A stretch of DNA of 64,000 nucleotides from Rhizopus arrhizus (taxonomy: Eukaryota > Mucoromycota > Mucoromycetes > Mucorales > Rhizopodaceae), in assembly GCA_024220505.1 (NCBI GenBank), contig JAKZZE010000030.1, positions 591,501-655,500 on the forward strand. Direction: 5' to 3'. Each line of letters starts with the position of its first letter. Position 1 is the first letter of the stretch. Below, in pieces: positions 54,278-63,109 of this stretch. Under the pieces are notes generated by a model. The model was given only the letters and a program-made list of their open reading frames with translations, was not told the origin of the DNA and did no database searches. Both the position numbers and the translations under genes were made by a program.

Positions 54278-55616
54278 AAAAAAAAATAAAAAACTTGTGA
54301 AATAAATAAAACAAAAAAAAATGAAAGCGGTGTTTAGATCTTTAAATTTAATTTTTTTTTTTTTACCTTTGTTTCATTCTAGATTTGGTTACAGATAAAA
54401 TCAGTTTGCCGTTTGTATTGTGGTCTTTGAATCTTATTTTAGATTTCTGTTTGATGCTTTCCACCTTCGTCATATTTGGTCCACTTTTATTTTTTTTTAA
54501 TGAAAAAATTTCTAAATTACTTTTTTTTAAAACCCAAATTTAAAACACTCCTTTTTTTTACTCAAGTTTAAACAATACATTGAATGGAGATTCCTTTTGT
54601 AATGTCAATGCTGGGAATGTAATTTTTTTTTTTTTACAATTTCAACATTGCAACTTTTTTTTTTTTTTTTTTTTCAAAAGTACTCAGTAACAATATACTT
54701 TTTCTTTTGTTTTTTAACCTTTTCATAGAAATCTCAAGACGTGTAGCATAATAGACATTCATTCCGTTGCCGCTTTTTTTTTCTTTACTCTCAAAAAATA
54801 AAATTGATTATCAAAAATACTCTGTTTTTTTTATGCCGTGATCTTACTATTTAAAACATATTTTTTTCAGCTTTAAAACAAGTTTAACTTCTTTAGAGCC
54901 AAAAGAATCCTTCTTTTTTTTATATATTTTATTCAATCTTTTAAACTTTCTACTATATTCACATTCTTTTTTTTTTGTTCCAATTTATAAACACATACTT
55001 TTATACTTATTATTATAGCGATATTATGCACTTATATAAGAGTTTCATCCCTCTTATTCATATGTGCCTCTTTACTCTTTCTTTTTTTTTTTTTTTTTTG
55101 TTCATTAGTAACCAAAATAAATCTCCTTTTGTATTAAACAAAGTTTTTTTTGGTAAAATACGACATGAGAACCGAAGAATGCTTGAAAAGAAAACGCCAC
55201 GACTCAATCACTTGGATTTCCGAGCTTGTAGGCCAATAGAACTGTGTTTTCGATCTTTGTTGAAGTTAAAAAATATTGCACTGAAGTTGAAAAAGCATAG
55301 TCTTCCCAATTTGTAATCTTGTATGGCATCATGTAGCACAACAGAAAATTATTTATTTTTTTAAAAAATACAATGTCTTTTTATTCAACAAACATATTAT
55401 ATACTTTTGATTATTTTTTTAGATTTACAATCTATTTTTTTCAAGCTTTCTTCTGATATAAAAATCAGCTTTCTAACATTTAAATCCGAGTTCTCACTCA
55501 TTTAATAGAATTACCACTATCAAAAAAGATCAACTTTATCAACTTGGATAACGGTGATTGGGTGCAGTGGCGAACCGGGTTGCGTTTATCGTCCAAGAAT
55601 ACCAGTTACCTGACAG
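54278..55616. other. AT-rich intergenic region
   Basis: Poly-T tracts dominate. A short ORF ending about 55316 (VLNKVFFGKIRHENRRML…) has no supporting feature. The last ~50 bp (55567-55616) are normal-composition sequence that, without element E, would directly precede tRNA-Asn. Confidence 0.4.
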
Positions 55617-55620
55617 AATA

Positions 55621-56120
55621 TGAGACAATTGGTACTTGGGTGTTATAATATTACTGGTTTCGATATATATATTTGTTGCTCTACTGCTACACGTAGTGAT
55701 TGATTTGAATATAGCAATAATTCCACCAATTCCTTCTGAGTATATTATTGTAGTATATTCGTCAAAAATAATCTCTTCCTTCAGATTAAGTTAACAGATT
55801 CTTCACGAGTCGTAATAGAATAAACGTAGTATTTAGGGATTGTTCAGTTAAAATATACAATAAAGATTATATATAAATTTAATTGAACGTGAACACAAAG
55901 GATCGAGACAATAAGTATTTGTTTGTTACAATAACCCAAAAATGGAATTAAGGTTTTGTTTTATAAAAAATAAAGTTTTTTAAATAAAGATTAAGATTCA
56001 AAAGTTGAAAATTCTCTTCTCAATTCAGCACACCTTTAAGCACACCTCTTCTACTCAGCTTTTTGATGACGTCGGCAGCATCTACGCAAAGGCGCACTCC
56101 ACCTACTATACCATTTCTCA
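55621..56120 (-). repeat. 3' LTR of element E
   Basis: TGAGACAATTGG…CCATTTCTCA on the plus strand. Polypurine tract GGAAGGGGGGC abuts it on the minus strand (56132-56122). Contains TTGGTGGAATT (near 55725), a short match to the start of E's own PBS. Confidence 0.95.
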
Positions 56121-56121
56121 T

Positions 56122-56132
56122 GCCCCCCTTCC
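56122..56132 (-). other. Polypurine tract of element E
   Basis: Minus strand GGAAGGGGGGC directly upstream of the 3' LTR (with one A between), the expected plus-strand primer for reverse transcription. Confidence 0.8.
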
Positions 56133-56166
56133 AGCCTTGAGTAGTGTTGAAGACGACATACCACCA

Positions 56167-57501
56167 TCAGATCGTTCTTCGCTCTTCATAAAATCTTCTA
56201 TATTGTTCATATGCACCACTAACAGCTACATCAGGTTTCAACCTCACATGATCTCTCCAGGGTTTCAGTTCATCACCATTGACTGCACCCATCACTTTCT
56301 TTCCTCCAGCACCATCCAACCAGTAAGTTCCATGAACATTGACACGTACCACCATAAATGGGCCAATCCAGCAATACGAAAACTTGTTATCCTTTACCTT
56401 ATCCCTATACAGCACTTTATCACCAAGCTCGTATCTTCTAGGGGTAATCTTCTCATCATAATGCTTCTTTCTTCTTTGTTGCATCAAGCCACTTCTTTCC
56501 TTCGCTTCTGCACGGAATTCATTCATCAATCCAGTAATCACGCGGATACGACTTTCCACTTCTAATACCATTTCGCCTTGTACGTAATCTTTTCTTGGAG
56601 CAGGCCAATTACTTGGAGTCCTCATTTCATATCCAAAAAGGAGCATCGAAGGAGTAAACTTGGTCGTCTCGTTAGGCATCGTCCTCACCGCAAGAACCGT
56701 TTCATCTAAGTATTCATCCCAATCACGATTGTCTTCACTAGTAGCAATGATCTTTGACAAGGCTTGCACCACCGTTTGATTCATTCGTTCACACAGACCA
56801 TTCGTCTGCGGTCGATACGCCGTGGTCGTCAAATGTCTACAACCCATACGTTTCAAGAAAAACGCTACATGATCGGATAAAAAGTTCGAACCTCTGTCAG
56901 TCAAAATGTAACTTGGCACACCAAAATCTTTCACCACACAGTGGAACAAAAACCAAGACACCGTTTCAGCAGTTATATCCGGTACAGCAGCTACCACAGG
57001 CCATCTAGTCAAATAGTCCACCGCTACCAATATGTTCTTGTTACCAGTCTTCGATTCCACCACAGGTCCTATAGCATCACAACCAATCATAAAAAATGGA
57101 GCATTAGGTGTAGGAATCGGGTTGGCTTGAACAGTCTTGATACGTTGTCGTTTTGCTCTTTTCTGACATGCTTCGCATCCAGCAACAAATTCTTTCACAA
57201 ATTCATACAGTCCAGGAGCATCATATTGAATTCTTAATCTCCTCCAGGTATTCAATACACCAAAGTGACCTTCGTTGTGTAATCGTTGCACCACTTCGAA
57301 TATATTACCTGTGTTTAAAATCTCCACCCCAGGACTTCCATCAACTTGTTTCTTGTATAATATACCATCGATCGCGACACATTTGCTTGATTGATCTCTT
57401 ATACGCCGTTTCGCCTTCGAGTTTAGGTCATGACCATCACCTTCAGGGTACTTACGTGAGACAAGGTAGTTATTGATAGCGATATATAACGATAATTCCA
57501 T
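56167..57501 (-). CDS. Integrase of element E (separate ORF)
   Basis: 444 aa from ATG at 57501 (MELSLYIAINNYLVSRKYP); the frame is open further upstream but without ATG, and this start matches that of the element A integrase. Zinc-binding region HNEGHFGVLNTW…GCEACQK; DDE core GCDAIGPV, YILTDRGSNF and NGLCERMNQT; C-terminal WIGPFMVVRV (GPY/F-like). Uninterrupted. Catalyses cDNA integration; the Pol III-proximal position of E suggests targeting, which in Ty3 depends on integrase and TFIIIB. Confidence 0.94.
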   Translation of the reverse strand: MELSLYIAINNYLVSRKYPEGDGHDLNSKAKRRIRDQSSKCVAIDGILYKKQVDGSPGVEILNTGNIFEVVQRLHNEGHFGVLNTWRRLRIQYDAPGLYEFVKEFVAGCEACQKRAKRQRIKTVQANPIPTPNAPFFMIGCDAIGPVVESKTGNKNILVAVDYLTRWPVVAAVPDITAETVSWFLFHCVVKDFGVPSYILTDRGSNFLSDHVAFFLKRMGCRHLTTTAYRPQTNGLCERMNQTVVQALSKIIATSEDNRDWDEYLDETVLAVRTMPNETTKFTPSMLLFGYEMRTPSNWPAPRKDYVQGEMVLEVESRIRVITGLMNEFRAEAKERSGLMQQRRKKHYDEKITPRRYELGDKVLYRDKVKDNKFSYCWIGPFMVVRVNVHGTYWLDGAGGKKVMGAVNGDELKPWRDHVRLKPDVAVSGAYEQYRRFYEERRTI

Positions 57502-57746
57502 AGCAGTAATTCTTCTTGATATTGATGATACACACGATAATAATACAAATAATAATATATTCTTGATTGATTTTTTTTTTTTTTCATTTACATGCCGACC
57601 TCCCACCCTCAGATAATTTGTTCAATAATAATTTTTTTTTTTTCTTTTTGTCTCACTATCATCATTTTTTTTTTTTTGTTTTATTCTTTTATTCTTTTTT
57701 TTTGGTTTATTCTCTTATTCCTCTTTTTTTTTGTTTTATCTTTTTA

Positions 57747-57778
<32 letters not shown>

Positions 57779-57834
57779 TATTGTCGCTACCCACCCAACC
57801 TCCTGTGATTCTATATATATATATTTTTTTGAAA
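57502..57834 (-). promoter_or_regulatory. Gap between RNaseH and integrase ORFs of element E with G-tracts
   Basis: 333 bp, mostly poly-purine on the minus strand (long poly-T on plus). Two G-rich tracts: GGAGGTTGGGTGGG at 57803-57790 and GGGTGGGAGGTCGG at 57608-57595. The design matches the gap of element A although the coding sequences are diverged. Confidence 0.5.
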
Positions 57835-60612
57835 TCATACCAAACGCGATAAAGCGTCAGCAGGATTCTCCTCACCCCTTCTATACCTGGTATCAAAATC
57901 ATATTCCATCATGGCAGCAGCCCATCTTGCTAGTTTAGGAGCAGGCTTCGGATTATTGAATATATATTGCAAAGCAGAATGATCAGTATACAATACGAAA
58001 CGTCTCCCAGCCAGATAATGTCGGAAATGTTGTACTGCCCATATAACACCCAGTGCTTCTAAATGCGTTGGTGGGTATCTCACCTCTGGACCTCGTACAG
58101 TTCTTGACGCATAACCGATTATCTTTTCATTTTCACCAGTACCATCAGGCGATTGTGATAGAATAGCACCCAAACCTTTACCACTGGCATCCGTAGTCAA
58201 AATTTGCACTTGATCACGATCAGGGTAATCCAACAAAGGCGGCGTTACTAGACTATTCTTCAAAGAGTCGAAAGCAGCTTTACAATCTTGGTTCCAATCA
58301 AATACAGCACCTTTCTTGATCAACGATGTCAACGGATGAGCAGTATCAGCAAAATTAGCTATGAATCTCCTATAATATCCGACTAGACCCAAGAACGAAC
58401 GAACTTCATCACTTGTAGTAGGAGCAGGCATATCCATAATTTTTTTTACATTCTTATCCGTTGGTAACAATCCATCTTTAGTGATTTGATGACCCAAGTA
58501 CTCCACACCTGATACACCAAAACGACACTTAGCACCTTTCAATTTTAGACCAGCAGCTTCACACTTGTCAAACACTCTTTGCAGATCAAGCACATGTTGT
58601 TCCACCGTCTCAGAGAAAATGATAATATCATCAATGAATACATAAGCACAGTCACCGATCAATTCACCCAAAATGTTCACCATCATACGTTGATAAGTAC
58701 TAGGAGCCGTTGTGAGACCAAAAGGTAAGACCTTCCACTTGAAAGTACCAAATTTGGTAACAAATCCAGTCTTGTCCACAGAGTCTTTAGCCATTGTCAC
58801 TTGCCAATACCCACTAGCAGCATCCAACGTACTGAATACTTTGGCACCACCTACCGCATCCAGTAATTCATCAATAAAAGGTAGTGGATACGCATCCTTG
58901 ACCGTTATAGCATTGACCTTTCTGTAATCTATGCACAACCTTTTGCTTCCATCCTTCTTCTGTACAAACAAAATAGGTGAAGCGTATAGACCATCCGATT
59001 TCTCAATTAACCCTTGATCTAGCAATTTTTCCAACTCTTCTTTCAGAACCTTCTCTTCTTCCCAGGTCAGTCGATATGGCTTGCAACGAATTGGTTCATC
59101 AGTCTTCAAGCGGATATGGTGTTCGACACCAACTACACGACCCAACCCAGACACCTCCACAAAGCAGTTTTTGTTCCTCAGAACTATTTCTTCTACCTCC
59201 TTCGGTGTACCCGTCATATCACAGATTTCCCAATTCTCACCCTCGTCATCAGACCCAGAGAGCGAACTTTCACCATCATAACAATTACTGACAGCCATTG
59301 GTTCTGGCGCACTGTGCGCCCCTTCTGCCAGACTCAAAGTGTACACCGGTCGAGAGACCCACCTGTCTCGTTGACCTTCCACCACATCATCAGTACCACG
59401 TTGGGTAGTCAAGACCACCTGTCCTGCCTCCCTCACCACTGCACCTTTGTAGTCGACCCTCCTACCATAGGGCACTGTCACCGTACCACTTTCAGGATCA
59501 GGTATGATCCCATAATTTTTCAACCATGTCATACCCAAGATAAGTAGCTCATCTTTTCTTCCTTTTTGTATAGCAAAATGCTCTGTTCGTAATTTACCAC
59601 CTATACGAACCGGAACATTCGGCACCACACCACCAGGCTTACTGTTCGTACCGTCCAATAATTGTATGGATACAGTATCATCGTTGGTTTTCAGATCCAA
59701 CTTTTTCACCAAGGCTTCACTCATCACAGAAATAGCAGCACCAGTGTCGACTATTGCTGACAACTCCTTGTCATGTATGATCACCTTAACAGTGAGCGGC
59801 TCACTTTTACTCATTTCCCTATAGTCATAGGAGTATTCAAATTCGGTGTCTGCATCATCACCACTATCACCATCGAATTCACTTTCTTCTACATTCGAAC
59901 CAGTATTGGCAATACAAGATGAAACTTCATCACCAAACGAACAATCTGACACTTGAGCGTCATCTTCATCGTCACCATCTTCATCTTCTTCAAAAGCACC
60001 ATCTTCCATTTCATCATCACTATAATCATAAGAGTCTAGAGTTAGTACATCTGGGGCAGGTCTTGCCATGTTGACTTGGCGCACGTTCTGCTTTCGACCA
60101 TGCATCCCCCTTATCCCATCAATGAGATCTTTGGCTACAACTTTGTTCATCGCTAACAGTTGAGCACAACTGACGTCAGCATTTTTTCCTTTTAAAATTT
60201 CCCAAATGTCAACACTGGGTACGTCCACTTCCAATCTTCGAGCGGGTGCTCTTTTCTTTTTCGCTTTTATATTTTTTTGAACAGGCGGATCAACAATTAT
60301 TGGTTCAACCATTGAGTTATGCAGTTGTTGCGGGGTAGGGTTTGACGCATTTTGACGTAATTGCTGCATGTATTGTTGGTTTGGTTGTTGTTGTCGTTGC
60401 TGCATCAGAATCTGTTGGTAATCCTGCACTGGCTGTTGTATAGGTACAGGTTGTTGTTCTTTTCTTTGTCGCTTTTGGGTTACTGTCTGCTTACCCTTAT
60501 CAGAGGACAACTCAGAACGAGTTCTTACCGCGCCTCTGTTATTCCAGACTTGCACCCCTTGCACAACATTTATTTTTCTTCCATGGTTTTCTTGTTTCTT
60601 CGCATAATTCAT
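57835..60612 (-). CDS. Pol of element E: protease, reverse transcriptase, RNase H
   Basis: 925 aa, intact. A Gln-rich N-terminal segment (residues ~55-90) and an acidic Asp/Glu-rich stretch (~205-260) precede the aspartic protease (AIVDTGAAISVM, ~285). RT: CKPYRLTWEEEKVLKEEL, ILFVQKKDGSKRLCIDYRK, FSTLDAASGYWQV, FGLTTAPSTYQRMM, active site FIDDIIIF (~660). RNase H: TDASGKGLGAIL, HLEALGVIWA, YTDHSALQYIF. It begins with its own ATG in a frame different from gag, ~65 nt after the gag stop, so initiation or frameshifting must differ from element A; an in-frame TAA lies shortly upstream of the ATG. Confidence 0.95.
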   Translation of the reverse strand: MNYAKKQENHGRKINVVQGVQVWNNRGAVRTRSELSSDKGKQTVTQKRQRKEQQPVPIQQPVQDYQQILMQQRQQQPNQQYMQQLRQNASNPTPQQLHNSMVEPIIVDPPVQKNIKAKKKRAPARRLEVDVPSVDIWEILKGKNADVSCAQLLAMNKVVAKDLIDGIRGMHGRKQNVRQVNMARPAPDVLTLDSYDYSDDEMEDGAFEEDEDGDDEDDAQVSDCSFGDEVSSCIANTGSNVEESEFDGDSGDDADTEFEYSYDYREMSKSEPLTVKVIIHDKELSAIVDTGAAISVMSEALVKKLDLKTNDDTVSIQLLDGTNSKPGGVVPNVPVRIGGKLRTEHFAIQKGRKDELLILGMTWLKNYGIIPDPESGTVTVPYGRRVDYKGAVVREAGQVVLTTQRGTDDVVEGQRDRWVSRPVYTLSLAEGAHSAPEPMAVSNCYDGESSLSGSDDEGENWEICDMTGTPKEVEEIVLRNKNCFVEVSGLGRVVGVEHHIRLKTDEPIRCKPYRLTWEEEKVLKEELEKLLDQGLIEKSDGLYASPILFVQKKDGSKRLCIDYRKVNAITVKDAYPLPFIDELLDAVGGAKVFSTLDAASGYWQVTMAKDSVDKTGFVTKFGTFKWKVLPFGLTTAPSTYQRMMVNILGELIGDCAYVFIDDIIIFSETVEQHVLDLQRVFDKCEAAGLKLKGAKCRFGVSGVEYLGHQITKDGLLPTDKNVKKIMDMPAPTTSDEVRSFLGLVGYYRRFIANFADTAHPLTSLIKKGAVFDWNQDCKAAFDSLKNSLVTPPLLDYPDRDQVQILTTDASGKGLGAILSQSPDGTGENEKIIGYASRTVRGPEVRYPPTHLEALGVIWAVQHFRHYLAGRRFVLYTDHSALQYIFNNPKPAPKLARWAAAMMEYDFDTRYRRGEENPADALSRLV

Positions 60613-60676
60613 ATTTTCTTTTTTATAATTTTACCTGTAGAGGAGCTTTGATTATTCTCTTCGACAGCAGACTCCT

Positions 60677-61545
60677 CTAGTACTGCTGTCTCGAGTCTTT
60701 TCCCAAACTCGATACATTATTATTATTTTCTATACCACGATTGGGGCAGTGAAACGACTTATGACCAACTTGGCCACAACTATAACAAGTAAAATTTGCT
60801 TGCCCGTTCATATTTCGATTTGGAGTGGCATAAATCTTCAATGCATTCAGCTGTTGGGTTAGACTTTTCACTTCAGATGACAGTGAAGAGACAGCATCCT
60901 GACTAGCATTACTGCTTTGATTAACAGGAATACTGCTCATTGATTCACTTCCAAAATCCTTAGTGTGTACAATATTTTCTTTTTTATTTTTAATACCATT
61001 ATACTTTAAACTCAAGGATTCTAATTGTTTGGCATCTTTTACAGCCGCTTCCCAAGTCAAAGGACGAGCTCTTTCCACCTCGTAGGCGTATTCTTCTTTC
61101 AAAGCAGAGATAAAAACTTCAATTTTATCGCCTTCATCTGCCCAGCCAAGTCTTTGAAACATATCTACTGATACGTCACCAATTCGTCAATTGACTCATT
61201 TTCGCATTGCTTTTTGTTCTTTAGCTCCTTCCTCCACTGCATTTTCGTTTCTTCATTTATATAATTTCCCAAGAACTTGGTCTTGAATTCACCCCAAGTT
61301 GTAACATAGTCTTCGATGGAATCCCACCAGATTCCCGCATTTCCTTTTAATAAGGTTCCCACAATCAGCAAAATATCCAGATCACTGGCCTTTGTCCCCT
61401 TCCTTATCCTATCAATTGACCGCAGCCAAGAACCAGGGTTTTCTCCTTTCACACCGTAGAATGGCTCAGGTCTAGCCATAAAGGACTTGATTGTGGTGAA
61501 GTTATTGAACATATCACCGTTTTCGCTTGTAATTTCTTTAACCAT
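60677..61545 (-). pseudogene. Gag of element E with a single frame break
   Basis: Start ATG at 61545 (MVKEITSENGDMFNNF). The first part holds GSWLRSIDRIRKGTKASD and LKGNAGIWWDSIEDYVTTW and stops at VTYQ (TAG at 61165). The second part resumes one base off (VDMFQRLGWADEGDKIEVF…) and ends with a CCHC zinc knuckle, CYSCGQVGHKSFHC, and SRQQY. A one-base indel explains the break; I see no slippery site there. All the rest of E is intact, so a recent mutation or a sequencing error are both possible. Confidence 0.85.
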
Positions 61546-61708
61546 ATCTTTTTTTAAACGGATGGATGCCCCTTGATATTCTCTTGATTTTTTTTTTATA
61601 CGATTCCTTCTCTTTGACGCTCTTCAACTTTATCGGCCTTCCAAAAAGTTTTTCTTCAAAAAAAAAATTTTTTTTTTTATAGTACGAATTGAATGATTTA
61701 TTTATGTG

Positions 61709-61728
61709 CACGCCCAGCTTCTCCACCA
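61709..61728 (-). other. Primer-binding site of element E
   Basis: Minus strand TGGTGGAGAAGCTGGGCGTG starting three bases inside the 5' LTR (61732). It differs from the PBS of the A/D group after TGGTGG. Confidence 0.75.
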
Positions 61729-61731
61729 AAC

Positions 61732-62230
61732 TGAGACAATTGGTACTTGGGTGTTATAATATTACTGGTTTCGATATATATATTTGTTGCTCTACTGCTA
61801 CACGTAGTGATTGATTTGAATATAGCAATAATTCCACCAATTCCTTCTGAGTATATTATTGTAGTATATTCGTCAAAAATAATCTCTTCCTTCAGATTAA
61901 GTTAACAGATTCTTCACGAGTCGTAATAGAATAAACGTAGTATTTAGGGATTGTTCAGTTAAAATATACAATAAAGATTATATATAAATTTAATTGAACG
62001 TGAACACAAAGGATCGAGACAATAAGTATTTGTTTGTTACAATAACCCAAAAATGGAATTAAGGTTTTGTTTTATAAAAATAAAGTTTTTTAAATAAAGA
62101 TTAAGATTCAAAAGTTGAAAATTCTCTTCTCAATTCAGCACACCTTTAAGCACACCTCTTCTACTCAGCTTTTTGATGACGTCGGCAGCATCTACGCAAA
62201 GGCGCACTCCACCTACTATACCATTTCTCA
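61732..62230 (-). repeat. 5' LTR of element E
   Basis: 499 bp, matching the 3' LTR with one A fewer in a run. The outer end is followed by AATA and then TAACA before tRNA-Asn. Confidence 0.95.
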
Positions 62231-62239
62231 AATATAACA

Positions 62240-62313
62240 GCTCTTATGGCGCAATTGGCTAGCGCGTCTGACTGTTAATCAGGAGGTTGGTGGTTCGAGC
62301 CCACCTAGGAGCG
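62240..62313 (+). tRNA. tRNA-Asn (GUU)
   Basis: 74 nt with acceptor GCTCTTA/TAGGAGC, an A-box TGGCGCAATTGG, anticodon loop CTGTTAA (GTT, decodes AAC/AAT), a GGTTCGAGCCC B box and discriminator G, as is usual for tRNA-Asn. No intron. Element E lies on its 5' side and another gypsy LTR on its 3' side. Confidence 0.96.
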
Positions 62314-62330
62314 GTAATAATTCATTATTA

Positions 62331-62334
62331 TTTT
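62331..62334 (+). terminator. Oligo-T Pol III terminator of tRNA-Asn
   Basis: TTTT 18 nt past the tRNA end; the next LTR appears to start two bases later at 62336. Confidence 0.65.
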
Positions 62335-62335
62335 C

Positions 62336-62970
62336 TGTATGTCGCCATACATTTGTTTTACATTGTAATGGAAGAACCAATTTTTTGAACAATCTTCTGG
62401 TACTGTAACGAAGATTACAACATAAACACCAGCAATGGCTGCGGTTTGTGATTTTTAATTTTTAACCTTATTCTTTTTTTGAACTTTATTTCAAAATCAA
62501 ACTTTATATCGAAATCAAACCTTATATTGAAATCAAACCTTATATCGAAATCAAACCTTATATCAAAATGAAACTTTATTTTTCTTTGTCTATAAAATAG
62601 ACAAGTTTTTATTTTTATTTTACTTCACTTCTCTTGACATATATATTTTAACTTTACTTATCTTAAATATATTTTATCCAATAAATCAAGTATCTTTATC
62701 CCTGAATCTTTTGGTATAATACTCTTAAAATACAAGCAAGACAAGTCCCTTGAAGTCAATTATCTTCATTGTAAACATTCTTAAAACTCTTATCAAGTTA
62801 CCTTATTACAAGCAAGTTTGATCTACTTAACAAGATCTGGTGGTCACTTACAAACGAATTTAATACCAATACTTTACCCAACTCTTATTTTTTTTATTCA
62901 CTTTCGTCAACTTTACTCTATTTCAAAACCGTTAACTCTTACAAGCCATTGAAGCAACAAAAAAATTACA
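62336..62970 (+). repeat. 5' LTR (C') of the right-edge gypsy element
   Basis: The end (…AAAAAATTACA at 62970) is fixed by the PBS. The start at TGTATGTCGCC is the first TG after the tRNA terminator and gives 635 bp, close to the 617 bp of solo LTR C, of which it is a diverged relative. PBS-like motif AAGATCTGGTGGTCACT at 62833-62849. The region 62500-62580 carries five short repeats of ATCAAACCTTATATCGAA type. Confidence 0.75.
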
Positions 62971-62972
62971 TT

Positions 62973-62990
62973 TGGTGGTCACTACGAGGG
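62973..62990 (+). other. Primer-binding site of the right-edge element
   Basis: TGGTGGTCACTACGAGGG, identical to those of elements A and D, two bases after the LTR end. Confidence 0.82.
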
Positions 62991-63109
62991 AATTAAATCA
63001 ATAAATCGAATTAAATCAAGAAATTAAATCAAATCAAGAAATCTATCAAACTAATCGAAAGAACTTACTCAAAATCGAATCAACAATATCAAAACATTTA
63101 CTATCAACA

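Larger units (their letters stand above)
55621..62230 (-). mobile_element. Ty3/gypsy retrotransposon E, nearly intact
   Basis: LTRs 55621-56120 (500 bp) and 61732-62230 (499 bp) differ only by one A in a run, so the insertion is very recent. Target duplication AATA (55617-55620, 62231-62234). Order on the minus strand: LTR, PBS, gag, PR-RT-RNaseH, integrase, polypurine tract, LTR. The 5' LTR ends 9 bp upstream of tRNA-Asn. The only coding lesion I see is a frame break in gag. Confidence 0.95.

Noticed and set aside
54975..55316. 113-aa plus-strand ORF
   Set aside because: Low-complexity Phe/Tyr N-terminus in AT-rich sequence; the C-terminal half looks more protein-like but nothing supports a gene.
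57567..57938. Phe-rich plus-strand ORFs over the poly-T region
   Set aside because: They are translations of poly-T tracts on the strand opposite element E; no domain, start context or splice evidence.
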